A stretch of 58,321 nucleotides of DNA from positions 302,561-360,881 of the forward strand of contig DEHD01000025.1 of NCBI GenBank assembly GCA_002351725.1. Direction: 5' to 3'. Below the pieces are notes generated by a model that saw nothing but the letters and a program-made list of their open reading frames with translations, had not been told where the DNA came from and did not search any database. The stretch comes from Prevotella sp. UBA2809 (GTDB lineage: Bacteria; Bacteroidota; Bacteroidia; Bacteroidales; Bacteroidaceae). How positions within the stretch are numbered: position 1 is the stretch's first letter; each line of letters starts with the position of its first letter. This document shows, in pieces, positions 36,107-44,754 of this stretch. A program made the position numbers and the translations under genes.

Positions 36107-37807
36107 TTATACTAAGCTATTAGCGCGCTCCAGGGCGATATTGATGTGCGAGCAGATATTTTCCTTGCCCAGCATTTGGTCGAATCCTGACTTATGCAGC
36201 ACTGCCTGCACCTTAGGATTAACACCCGACAGCACTACCTGTATACCCTCCTTCTGGCTCATAGCACAGAGGTTAGTAAGGTTGTGGATACCTGTTGAGT
36301 CAACAAAAGGCACCTTACGCATACGGATGATTCTCACCTTAGGACGCTTATGACCCATGGTGGCCATCAGGTCTTCGAACTTGTTACCAGCTCCGAAGAA
36401 GTAAGGACCGTTAATCTCATACACCTCTACGCCCTCAGGTATAGTAAGGTGCTCAAGGTTGCCCATCTGGAAGTCGCTCTGCTCCTCCTCTGGGTCAATC
36501 TCGTCGCTAATAACCTTAACATCTGTAGTCTCGGCCATACGGCGCATAAACAGCAGACATGCACAGATAAGTCCCACCTCGATGGCTATTGTAAGGTCGA
36601 ATATTACGGTAAGCAGGAATGTAACTACCAACACGATGACATCGCTCTTGGGGTTCTTCATAATCGAAGCAAACGATCTCCATCCGCTCATGTTGTAGCT
36701 AACAATCACCAGCACACCAGCCAGACAAGCCATTGGAATGTACTGTGCCAGAGGCATCAGGAACAGGAAGATAAGCAGCAGCACTGCAGCATGCACGATA
36801 CCTGCAACTGGTGTACGACCACCATTGTTGATGTTTGTCATTGTACGTGCGATGGCTCCTGTAGCAGGAATACCGCCGAAGATTGGGCTTGCCAAGTTGG
36901 CCACACCCTGTGCGATAAGCTCTGTGTTTGAATCATGGCGATCGCCAATAACACCATCAGCCACCGTGGCCGAAAGCAAAGATTCAATAGCACCAAGAAT
37001 GGCGATAGTGATAGCTGGCGACACCAATCCCTTAATCACGTTCCACGATATCGAGGGCATCTCGGCATCGGGCAACTGGTTCGAAATAGAGAATCTGTCG
37101 CCTATTGTCTCTACGCTCTCCACGCCCGCATACTGCTTAAGCAGCAGCACAGCTACGGTCATAACGATGATGGCGATAAGGCTTCCGGGCAGTCTTTTCA
37201 ATACATTATTATATTTAGCAATCATAGGCCATGCAGCAATCACTGCAACCGAGCCAATACCCACACCTGCACTCCACAGGTCGATGGTGCCAAACGATCC
37301 GATATATGCCACCCACTTCTCGATAAAGTCGCTTGGCACGGTCTCCATTGTAAGTCCGAACAGGTCCTTTATCTGTGTGGTGAAGATGGTAAGCGCAATA
37401 CCGCTGGTGAATCCTACCACAATGGGGTATGGAATATACTTAATGATAGTTCCTAAATGCAGCACTCCAAACATAATCAGGAACACACCTGCCATCAGCG
37501 TAGCTATAGTAAGTCCCTCAAATCCGTACTGCTGAATAATTCCGTAAATAATGATGATAAACGCACCAGTAGGTCCGCCTATCTGCACCTTCGATCCACC
37601 CAGCAGCGATACTATCAATCCTGCTACTATGGCGGTAATAATACCCTTCTCAGGGGTTACGCCTGATGCGATACCGAATGCGATTGCCAATGGCAGCGCT
37701 ACGATACCAACTATGATACCGGCCAACAGGTCGGTGGTAAATTGTTGTTTGTTGTAGTGCCGAAGAGTCGTCAAAAGTTTCGGCTTGAATGCTAATGTTG
37801 TAATCAT
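36107..37807 (-). CDS. SulP-family anion transporter with STAS domain
   Basis: The product is 566 residues. It has the SulP membrane core of about 10-14 segments (LLAGIIVGIVALPLAIAFGIASG, GPTGAFIIIIYGIIQQYG) and a C-terminal cytosolic STAS domain (about 460-560; ending VPFVDSTGIHNLTNL). Transport of sulfate, bicarbonate or another anion is the family role; the ion is not predictable. A promoter lies at 37846-37853. The stop is 2 bases from the convergent metallo-hydrolase gene. Confidence 0.92.
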   Translation of the reverse strand: MITTLAFKPKLLTTLRHYNKQQFTTDLLAGIIVGIVALPLAIAFGIASGVTPEKGIITAIVAGLIVSLLGGSKVQIGGPTGAFIIIIYGIIQQYGFEGLTIATLMAGVFLIMFGVLHLGTIIKYIPYPIVVGFTSGIALTIFTTQIKDLFGLTMETVPSDFIEKWVAYIGSFGTIDLWSAGVGIGSVAVIAAWPMIAKYNNVLKRLPGSLIAIIVMTVAVLLLKQYAGVESVETIGDRFSISNQLPDAEMPSISWNVIKGLVSPAITIAILGAIESLLSATVADGVIGDRHDSNTELIAQGVANLASPIFGGIPATGAIARTMTNINNGGRTPVAGIVHAAVLLLIFLFLMPLAQYIPMACLAGVLVIVSYNMSGWRSFASIMKNPKSDVIVLVVTFLLTVIFDLTIAIEVGLICACLLFMRRMAETTDVKVISDEIDPEEEQSDFQMGNLEHLTIPEGVEVYEINGPYFFGAGNKFEDLMATMGHKRPKVRIIRMRKVPFVDSTGIHNLTNLCAMSQKEGIQVVLSGVNPKVQAVLHKSGFDQMLGKENICSHINIALERANSLV

Positions 37808-37845
37808 CGTTCTATTATAACCTTGTTATCTTGAAAAAACGGGTG

Positions 37846-37913
37846 CAAAAGTATAAAAAAAACAAAAAAGTAGCAAGTATTGCGCTAACATATTCTATTT
37901 TAATGTACTTTTG
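37846..37913. promoter_or_regulatory. Divergent promoters for SulP and the helical lipoprotein
   Basis: Minus-strand TACTTTTG at 37846-37853 serves the SulP gene, 39 bases before its start. Plus-strand TACTTTTG at 37906-37913 serves the 37964 gene, 51 bases before its start. The two boxes are identical in sequence. Confidence 0.6.
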
Positions 37914-37963
37914 TTACCACATATCAAGTCAATTTTATTGTTTTACTTAAAAATCAAAGCATT

Positions 37964-38590
37964 ATGAAAAAAATTCTTTTCGCAGTAGTGGCTTGCTTAG
38001 CCCTTGGTTTCGCATCTTGTGGTAACAAGACTCAGGCTCCCGCCGAGGTTACCGATAGTGTTAACGTTGATGCCGCTAATGTTGACGAGGCTGTAAGCGA
38101 GATTACCGCCGCACTCTCTGAGCAGATTGAGGCAAAGGATGCCACCAAATTCCAGGAGGTTCTTGCCACCGTTCAGGAGAAGGTTAAGGAGTTCCTCACC
38201 ACCAACCCCGAACTTGCCAAAGAGTATGTTGCCAAAGTACAGGATTTCCTTAAGACCAACGCCGAGCAGATTAAGGCATTTGCTGGCGATAACGCTGCTG
38301 TATCAGCTGCTGTAACAGCCATTGCTGAGACTCCAGCCGAGACATTTGTCAACACACTTTCATCAGCAGTAGGTGGTGTTCAGAATGCAGGTCAGGCCGC
38401 TGTCGATCAGACTGTTGATGCAGCCAACGCTGCTGTTGAGAATGCCAAGAAGGCTGGTCAGGATGCCGTAGATAACACTAAGAAGGCCGCTGAGGATGCT
38501 GCTAAGGCAGCTCAGGATGACGCCAAGAAGAAGGCTAACGAAGCCATCGACGCTGGTGCCGACAAGCTGAAGAAGGGCCTCGGCCTCTAA
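37964..38590 (+). CDS. Ala/Lys-rich helical lipoprotein
   Basis: The product is 208 residues. MKKILFAVVACLALGFASC is a lipobox leader with Cys19. The rest is almost wholly helical, rich in Ala, Lys, Asp and Glu. The last 60 residues repeat AKKAGQDAVDN, KKAAEDAAKAAQ and DAKKKANEAIDAGADK in an 11-residue pattern like LEA proteins or apolipoprotein-type amphipathic helices. No enzyme motif. It may be abundant (own strong promoter and regular codon use). A role in envelope or stress protection is a guess. Confidence 0.75.
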   Translation: MKKILFAVVACLALGFASCGNKTQAPAEVTDSVNVDAANVDEAVSEITAALSEQIEAKDATKFQEVLATVQEKVKEFLTTNPELAKEYVAKVQDFLKTNAEQIKAFAGDNAAVSAAVTAIAETPAETFVNTLSSAVGGVQNAGQAAVDQTVDAANAAVENAKKAGQDAVDNTKKAAEDAAKAAQDDAKKKANEAIDAGADKLKKGLGL

Positions 38591-38602
38591 AATAATTAAT
38601 TA

Positions 38603-39355
38603 TTAAAAATTAATTTCAAGTTCTACTGGGCAGTGATCGCTGCCCAGTATTTCTGTATGTATACGGGCATCGTCCATCTTCTCACGCAGACGGTCGCTAA
38701 TCACAAAGTAGTCAATACGCCACCCTGCGTTCTTCTGTCGAGCCTGGAATCTGTAGCTCCACCACGAGTATGTCACCTGCTCTGGATACTTAAAGCGGAA
38801 CGAGTCGGTAAATCCTGAAGCCAGCAGCGTGCTGAACTTCTCTCTCTCCTGATCCGTAAAGCCGGCATTCATGCGGTTTGTCTTCGGATTCTTAAGGTCG
38901 ATTTCCTCGTGGGCCACGTTCAGGTCACCACATAATATCACAGGCTTCTTCTCATCAAGTCCTTTCAGATAGTTGCGGAAGTCGTCCTCCCATGTCATTC
39001 GGTAGTCCAGACGCTTCAAGCCGTCCTGCGAGTTTGGCGTGTAGCAGCACACCAGATAGAAATCCTCCATCTCCAGTGTAATCACACGCCCCTCGTGGTC
39101 GTGCTCATCTATTCCTATGCCGTAGTTCACACTCAGTGGCTTGTGCTTAGTAAATATAGCCGTGCCGCTGTAGCCTTTCTTCTCGGCATAGTTCCAGTAG
39201 CTCTCGTAGCCGGGGAACTGCAAGTCAAGCTGCCCTGCCTGCATCTTTGTCTCCTGCAGACAGAAGAAGTCAGCGTCCAACTCACGGAAAGTATCACTAA
39301 AACCCTTTCCCTCACAAGCTCTAAGGCCGTTCACGTTCCAACTTATAAGTTTCAT
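38603..39355 (-). CDS. xth: Exodeoxyribonuclease III
   Basis: The product is 250 residues and an AP endonuclease of base excision repair in the exonuclease III/EEP fold. Catalytic motifs: KLISWNVNGLRA, FCLQETKMQ, the GDLNVAHEEIDL loop and the ending GSDHCPVELEI, with Asp and His of the active site. It matches the ExoA/Xth length. It ends the glycogen gene run, 30 bases after a small lipoprotein gene, and its stop is 12 bases from the convergent lipoprotein gene. Confidence 0.95.
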   Translation of the reverse strand: MKLISWNVNGLRACEGKGFSDTFRELDADFFCLQETKMQAGQLDLQFPGYESYWNYAEKKGYSGTAIFTKHKPLSVNYGIGIDEHDHEGRVITLEMEDFYLVCCYTPNSQDGLKRLDYRMTWEDDFRNYLKGLDEKKPVILCGDLNVAHEEIDLKNPKTNRMNAGFTDQEREKFSTLLASGFTDSFRFKYPEQVTYSWWSYRFQARQKNAGWRIDYFVISDRLREKMDDARIHTEILGSDHCPVELEINF

Positions 39356-39385
39356 AATGCAAAATTTTTCCGAATAAATAAAAAA

Positions 39386-39922
39386 TCATCTGAAGACGAT
39401 ACGTTCAAGTAGAGTCTTCATATTTTCGTACATAGCGGCGTGAGTCTCCTCCATAGGGAGACGCTGTGGACCAGCCTTTAGTGTCATCATAAACATGCCG
39501 TCTTCGTACGGAGTGCCTACAGAAAGGATGATATTGGCATCGCTATCAGTACGATCGTAAACGGAGAACACACGACCATAGACTTCTACATCGGGACGAT
39601 GCTTGCAACCTTCCTTCTCACGCTGGGCAACATAGGCCTCGGGCTTGAGCTGCGGGGCCGTGGTGATGATTACGTCGGTGTAAGGAGCCTTACGCAGGTG
39701 GAGCTTACACGAGTCGCCCGACATACCTTCATCGCTAGCACGCCAACCCGAGGGAATATCGATGGTATAGGCTTGACCTGTAAGGGCTTCGGCCTGTACG
39801 GTATCAGCAATAACTTCGGGAGCGAAAACGCTACCCGAAGTTACTTCTGCATGAGGTTGTTTTTTACCACCACAGCTCACTAGCAAAGCTGTCACAGCGG
39901 CTATGCAAAGAATCTTTCTCAT
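39386..39922 (-). CDS. Small lipoprotein of unknown function
   Basis: The product is 178 residues. MRKILCIAAVTALLVSC is a lipobox leader (Cys17). The rest (YTIDIPSGWRASDEGMSGDSCKLHLRK) resembles a small beta-rich domain as in PsbP- or DUF1795-like proteins, but the match is weak. Its start overlaps the stop of the GH57-like gene by four bases, so it is co-translated with glycogen genes. Function is not recognised. Confidence 0.7.
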   Translation of the reverse strand: MRKILCIAAVTALLVSCGGKKQPHAEVTSGSVFAPEVIADTVQAEALTGQAYTIDIPSGWRASDEGMSGDSCKLHLRKAPYTDVIITTAPQLKPEAYVAQREKEGCKHRPDVEVYGRVFSVYDRTDSDANIILSVGTPYEDGMFMMTLKAGPQRLPMEETHAAMYENMKTLLERIVFR

Positions 39923-41331
39923 TTCTTTGCCTCGGCTTTCTTTGCTGGAGCTTTCTTAGCTGCTGGTTTCTTCTCGACCTTAGGCTTGGCTGCAGCCTTA
40001 GGCTTTGTTGCGGCCTTCGACTTCTTCTCGCTACCCTCCATCTTCTCGATTCGAGCCTTGAGACGGGTAATCTCTTTATCCTTCATCTCAATCTCGTCGC
40101 CCTGATTCTTGATGGTTGTCAGGAGGCCTTCGAGCTCGTCGTTATCGATGTCGAGCGGATAGAGAGCGTTGACGCGATTGATGAAGTCGCCAAGAATGTT
40201 CATATAGTTGGTGAAGGCATCGAACGGTCCGCTATAGATACCACGGTCGAGACCTACGTTTGAGGGCTTGGTGGTCATAAAGCGGAAGTTGTTAGAGGCC
40301 TGCAGATAATCCCAGTCCTGATTGAGGCGAGGATCGTTAGCGATGCGGAGGCGATCGGCTACAGAATAGAGTTTGCTGAAGGCCTCACGCTGCATGGCGT
40401 TACCCAACCAGCAGCTGGCGTCGCGCTCCTCGTCGACCCATGAGAGTGCATCGGGCACATCAAGCTGACTGACGCTCTTGCATGCCTTGCAGATCTCGGT
40501 AGGTGTAGAGAAGGTGATACCCTTGGCCTTAGCCTGTGCGGGCAGGGCTTTCAGAAATTCGAGGATATTAGAGCTGAGTGGCTGAGCGATGCCCAAAGCC
40601 GAGAGCTCCATGAAGATGTTAATAATCTGCTCTTCCTCAGGCAGCCGGGCGATGCGGTCGATATAAGCATCGGCAAAGAGTGGATAGCCCTCCCACTCAG
40701 AGTTATTGAAGCGCAGAGAGATATCATCCGAAAGCTCGATATCGCGCAGCAACAGCTTCAGGTTTGGTGCCTGATTGCAGTGATATACATAGTGTGGCGA
40801 CTTCCAACCGAGAACGTGCTTAGCACCCTCGGTGAGCATGCCTTTGAAGCCCATAGAGGCTACCTGAGCACCGATGTCGTCGCTATAGATGAGCGATGAG
40901 TTACGAAGTACGGTTGGTTTCTTTCCGAACAGCTCCTCGATTTTAGCAACCTGCTTCTTTACATCGGCAGCAAAGCTTTCGGGGTTGGCAAGTGATGACA
41001 AACCGTGAGAATAAGGCTCGGCCAAGAACTCTACGCAACCAGTCGCGTTCATAGCCTGCAGCTTCTCAAGAACCTGAGGTGCGTGCATCTCAAGCTGCTC
41101 GATACCTGTGCCCGATAGCGAAAAAGCTACCTTGAAGAACTTGCCGTGCTCGTTAATCATATCGTGCAGGGCATTGAGTGCAGGCATATAGCTGCGCTCG
41201 GCGATATCGGTGATGCTACGCTCATTCTCGTAGTCGTCGTAGTAATAATGATCGGTACCGATATCGAAGAAACGATAACGCTTCAGATGGATAATCTGAT
41301 GTATCTCGAAATATAAACAAATTGTTTTCAT
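39919..41331 (-). CDS. GH57 alpha-amylase-like protein with substituted catalytic residues and basic tail
   Basis: The product is 470 residues. It has the GH57 beta/alpha barrel: N-terminal LYFEIHQI, GCVEFLAEPYSHGLSSL, and a region that normally reads RNTEL with the nucleophile Glu. Here that site is RNSSL (143-147), so Glu is replaced by Ser146. The general acid region, normally MDYETFG, reads MELSALG (241-247), with Glu242 in place of Asp. Enzymatic activity is doubtful, as known for the alpha-amylase-like GH57 group in Bacteroides. A coiled coil (about 400-435) and a Lys/Ala/Pro-rich tail (435-470) follow, as in histone H1-like tails. It follows the GT4 gene after an array-filled gap. Confidence 0.85.
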   Translation of the reverse strand: MKTICLYFEIHQIIHLKRYRFFDIGTDHYYYDDYENERSITDIAERSYMPALNALHDMINEHGKFFKVAFSLSGTGIEQLEMHAPQVLEKLQAMNATGCVEFLAEPYSHGLSSLANPESFAADVKKQVAKIEELFGKKPTVLRNSSLIYSDDIGAQVASMGFKGMLTEGAKHVLGWKSPHYVYHCNQAPNLKLLLRDIELSDDISLRFNNSEWEGYPLFADAYIDRIARLPEEEQIINIFMELSALGIAQPLSSNILEFLKALPAQAKAKGITFSTPTEICKACKSVSQLDVPDALSWVDEERDASCWLGNAMQREAFSKLYSVADRLRIANDPRLNQDWDYLQASNNFRFMTTKPSNVGLDRGIYSGPFDAFTNYMNILGDFINRVNALYPLDIDNDELEGLLTTIKNQGDEIEMKDKEITRLKARIEKMEGSEKKSKAATKPKAAAKPKVEKKPAAKKAPAKKAEAKK

Positions 41332-41333
41332 TG

Positions 41334-41372
41334 TCTTTTTACTTTTTTACCATTTTACTTTTTTACCTTTTA
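41334..41372 (-). repeat. Stop-codon-anchored octamer array between GT4 and GH57 genes
   Basis: From the GT4 stop codon the minus strand reads units TAAAAGG, TAAAAAAG, TAAAATGG, TAAAAAAG and TAAAAAGA, then two bases and the GH57-like ATG. The first unit is the stop codon itself plus four bases. The array fills the whole gap. Confidence 0.75.
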
Positions 41373-42641
41373 TTCTTCCCATCCAAGGGTTCTTCTGTAG
41401 AGGGTGCGAATCCAGGCGCCCACCTTCTCCCATGTAATCTGGTCGACCTCGCGCTTGCCCTCTTCCTTGAGGTAATTGAAGAGCGAGTCGTTGTGACAGA
41501 TAGAGTAGATGGCATCGGCAAGAGCATGGATGTCCCAATAGTCAACCTTGATACAGTTGTCGAGAATCTCGGCACAACCACTCTGTTTAGAGATGATAGA
41601 CGGGGTGCCGCACTGCATGGCCTCGAGGGGCGAGATACCGAATGGCTCGCTAACCGAAGGCATAACATATACATCGCTGGCCTTAAGGCACTCATAAACC
41701 TGCTTGCCTCGCATAAATCCAGGGAAGTGGAATCTGTCGGCAATGCCACGCTCGGCAGCCAGCTGAATCATAGCATCCATCATATCGCCCGAACCTGCCA
41801 TACAGAAGCGGACGTTGCGTGTGCGATGCAGCACCATGTTGGCAGCCTCGACAAAGTACTCAGGCCCCTTCTGCATGGTGATACGACCTAAGAAGGTAAC
41901 CACCTTTTCCTTGTCGGTATGATCCGGACGTGGAATATCCTGATACTCCTGTGGCAATGGGTAAACTGCATTGTGTACGGTGAAGCACTTGCGTGGATCC
42001 TGATGATACTGGTTGATGACCGTCTGGCGGGTCAACTCAGATACACACATGATGCAATCGGCCCAATCCATACCGTTCTTCTCGATAGAGTAAACAGTTG
42101 GGTTCACCTTACCACGCGAGCGGTCGAAGTCGGTAGCGTGTACGTGTATGCACAGAGGCTTGCCGCTAACCTGCTTAGCGTGGATACCAGCGGGGAAGGT
42201 AAGCCAGTCGTGAGCGTGAATGATATCAAACTCCTCAGCACGAGCCACCTGACCTGCGATAATAGAGTAATTATTAATCTCCTCATGCAGATTGCCCGGA
42301 TATCCACCAGCAAACTCCATTGCTCCGAGGTCGTTAACGTTCATATAATTGAAATCGGCATAGATGTGTTCACGGAGCTTGAAATAGTAATCAGGATCCA
42401 TGATATTACCCACGCGTTGCTTAACATAGTCGTAACTCACATCGCGATAGGCAATAGGTACTGCATTCATAGCCACGATACGACATGCATGCTGACTCTC
42501 ATCGCCAAAGGGGTGAGGCAGACAAAGCACCGTTTCGATATCGCCCTGGGCCTTAAGACCTTCGGAAATACCATAGTTGGCAGTGGCAAGACCGCCGAAT
42601 ACGTGAGGAGGATACTCCCATCCAAACATTAAAACTTTCAT
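41370..42641 (-). CDS. Glycosyltransferase family 4 (glycogen synthase-like)
   Basis: The product is 423 residues of the GT-B fold. The N-terminal domain begins MKVLMFGWEYPPHVFGGLATANYG as in starch/glycogen synthases. The C-terminal domain has LGRITMQKGPEYFVEA and the EPFGISPLE motif with two catalytic-site glutamates. Placed between the debranching enzyme and the GH57-like protein, it most likely makes or extends an internal alpha-glucan. Co-transcribed with its neighbours (12-base gap to the debranching enzyme). Confidence 0.9.
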   Translation of the reverse strand: MKVLMFGWEYPPHVFGGLATANYGISEGLKAQGDIETVLCLPHPFGDESQHACRIVAMNAVPIAYRDVSYDYVKQRVGNIMDPDYYFKLREHIYADFNYMNVNDLGAMEFAGGYPGNLHEEINNYSIIAGQVARAEEFDIIHAHDWLTFPAGIHAKQVSGKPLCIHVHATDFDRSRGKVNPTVYSIEKNGMDWADCIMCVSELTRQTVINQYHQDPRKCFTVHNAVYPLPQEYQDIPRPDHTDKEKVVTFLGRITMQKGPEYFVEAANMVLHRTRNVRFCMAGSGDMMDAMIQLAAERGIADRFHFPGFMRGKQVYECLKASDVYVMPSVSEPFGISPLEAMQCGTPSIISKQSGCAEILDNCIKVDYWDIHALADAIYSICHNDSLFNYLKEEGKREVDQITWEKVGAWIRTLYRRTLGWEE

Positions 42642-42653
42642 AGCTGGCCCTCC

Positions 42654-44603
42654 TTACTTTTGATATGAATACTTTTCCATCAACTTAAGCGTGCGCAGAA
42701 TCTCGGCCACGTTCATAGCAAACGACATGGCTCCACGGCCGTGGAATGGCGGGTTACCATCGAACAGCTCAGAGATGGTGCCGATGGCGTGATAGTCCAT
42801 CTCGTCTTCATAGCCCACCAACTGGCGCTCGATGAAGCTCAGGCGCGAACGCTTGTAGAGCTTGAGGCATGCCTCCATGTAGAATCCGCCCAACCAAGGC
42901 CATGCGGTGCCCTGATGGTAGGCGTAATCGCGCTGAGTCTGCGGACCCACATAGATAGGGTTATAACCGCCACTCTTTGGTGAGAGCGAGCGGAGGCCCT
43001 TAGGTGTGAGCAACTCGCGCGTACATATATCTACAACACTCTTCATCTGCTGCTGGTTAAGCGGCGAGTAGTCGAATGCTACAGCAAAAATCATGTTAGG
43101 ACGAACGCTCCAGTCCATCATATTGCCATCAACATAGTCGAGCAGATAGCCATACTCGTTGAGGAAGGTATCGACGAACGAATCCTTAACCTTAGCGGCT
43201 ATAGCCTCTACGTTTTCAGCACCCTTCACGTCGCCTTTCTCGGCAGCCATTGAAGCACAGAACTTTAGGGCGTTGTACCAAAGGGCGTTAAACTCTACGA
43301 TGTAGCCCGAACGTGGAACAACCGGCTTACCGTTGGCGGTAGAGTTCATCCATGTAACGGCCTTGTCGCGACCATTTGAATAAAGTAGTCCGTTGTCGTC
43401 GAGACGCAGATTGGGGTGCTTGCCATCAAGGATAAACTTAATGATGTCCTGAAGCAGCTTTCCGTACATCTCGAAACACTTGTCGCGGCCCACCTCCTTG
43501 GCATACTGCTGCATGGCCCAGACTGCCCATAGGGGGACATCAGGCTGCTCAATCTCGTATATCTTTCCCGATGTAGGCTTGTCAGACATAAATGCTCTGA
43601 GATCACGCTCAGCTGTCTTCATCACCTTCTCGAAATAGTCAATCTCACCGATGGCAAGTGTAAGTCCGGGCAGAGCGATAAATGTATCGCGTGCGCGGCA
43701 CTTGAACCAAGGATATCCGGCCATAAGGTAGCGGTCCTTGTTCTTCTCCTTGCGGTGGAACTGGTGGGCGGCGGTAACCAGACAGTGATAGAAGTTATCA
43801 CGTGGCACACGGTCGGCCACCTCGTCGTCAAAGAGTTTCTTCATTGCCGATGGCTTAATAGCCGATGTAGAAGCAGCAAAGATGATGCTCTCACCTTTCT
43901 TGATAGGCATCTCGAAATATCCGGGCACGTAGAGGTCCTCATTTGAGGCGTAACCACGCTCCTGCTCCTTAGGATACTCTATGCCGCGATACCAGTCGGG
44001 CATGAAGATAAACTCGTTTTTCTTCGAGAACTGCATGTAAAGGTCGGGATATCCGGCATACATACAGGTCTTGATTCCATTATCAACAGCGCTGTACTCA
44101 CGACTTGCTGTAGAGTTCTCGTGTGTGAACTGGCGAACGCTTCGGAATGCCAGGAACGGACGGAAACGCAGGGTAGTAGCAGAGTGTGCGTCGACCAAGG
44201 TATAACGGATAAGGATGCGATCTTCGTAGTGCTGGAAGACTATCTCCTTCTTTAAAATAACACCACCAACACGATAAGTAGTAGTAGGCACTTCGGTGGC
44301 GTCGTACTCACGGATGTACTTGTGTCCGTTAGGACTGAAATTGTTGCCCTGATACTTGTGCAATCCGAGGTTGAACTCGGCTCCATGCTGGATAACCGTA
44401 CAGTCGAGCGATGACAAGAGCACATGGTTCTCATCGTCTAACTCGGGTACGGGAACTACCAGCAATCCGTGGTACTTTCGCGTATTGCAGTCTACAAGTG
44501 TAGAGCTGCTATAGGCGCCCGAACGGTTTGTTCGGAGGAACTCACGGCGGAGACTTTCTTGCAAGTTAGTCATCACGGCTTTTTCAAAATGTAGGTAGCT
44601 CAT
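42654..44603 (-). CDS. Glycogen debranching enzyme (amylo-alpha-1,6-glucosidase)
   Basis: The product is 649 residues of the GH133 type. The N-terminal domain (about 15-240) begins REFLRTNRSGAYSSSTLVDCNTRKYHGLLV. The catalytic alpha/alpha barrel (about 280-640) has AGYPWFKCRARDTFIALPGLTLA and YHQGTAWPWLGGFYMEA. It removes alpha-1,6-linked glucose stubs from glycogen. It is the first gene of the glycogen unit, with a promoter box at 44652-44659. The N-terminal start is well placed after it. Confidence 0.92.
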   Translation of the reverse strand: MSYLHFEKAVMTNLQESLRREFLRTNRSGAYSSSTLVDCNTRKYHGLLVVPVPELDDENHVLLSSLDCTVIQHGAEFNLGLHKYQGNNFSPNGHKYIREYDATEVPTTTYRVGGVILKKEIVFQHYEDRILIRYTLVDAHSATTLRFRPFLAFRSVRQFTHENSTASREYSAVDNGIKTCMYAGYPDLYMQFSKKNEFIFMPDWYRGIEYPKEQERGYASNEDLYVPGYFEMPIKKGESIIFAASTSAIKPSAMKKLFDDEVADRVPRDNFYHCLVTAAHQFHRKEKNKDRYLMAGYPWFKCRARDTFIALPGLTLAIGEIDYFEKVMKTAERDLRAFMSDKPTSGKIYEIEQPDVPLWAVWAMQQYAKEVGRDKCFEMYGKLLQDIIKFILDGKHPNLRLDDNGLLYSNGRDKAVTWMNSTANGKPVVPRSGYIVEFNALWYNALKFCASMAAEKGDVKGAENVEAIAAKVKDSFVDTFLNEYGYLLDYVDGNMMDWSVRPNMIFAVAFDYSPLNQQQMKSVVDICTRELLTPKGLRSLSPKSGGYNPIYVGPQTQRDYAYHQGTAWPWLGGFYMEACLKLYKRSRLSFIERQLVGYEDEMDYHAIGTISELFDGNPPFHGRGAMSFAMNVAEILRTLKLMEKYSYQK

Positions 44604-44651
44604 AGTTCCTGTCTAAAGGTATTTATTAGTAAATATTCAAGTTTGATTTTC

Positions 44652-44659
44652 CAAAGGTA
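44652..44659 (-). promoter_or_regulatory. Bacteroidota -7 box for the glycogen unit
   Basis: Minus-strand TACCTTTG lies 48 bases before the debranching-enzyme start. Confidence 0.6.
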
Positions 44660-44719
44660 GGCAAAAATCCCCATAGTACAAGGTTTTGCGTGACATATTT
44701 AACAATTATTGATAATTAA

Positions 44720-44750
44720 AGAAAAAGGCTCGCATCGTTTGCGGGCCTTA
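44720..44750 (-). terminator. Intrinsic terminator after the lipid kinase gene
   Basis: Minus strand: AAGGCCCGCA, loop AACGA, then TGCGAGCCTT (one mismatch), followed by TTTCTTT. It begins 5 bases after the stop of the lipid kinase gene and closes the nine-gene minus unit. Confidence 0.75.
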
Positions 44751-44754
44751 ATTC

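Noticed and set aside
38591..38625. AT-rich symmetrical stretch between the helical lipoprotein and xth genes
   Set aside because: The stem would be pure A/T with no clear T-tract, so a terminator cannot be supported.
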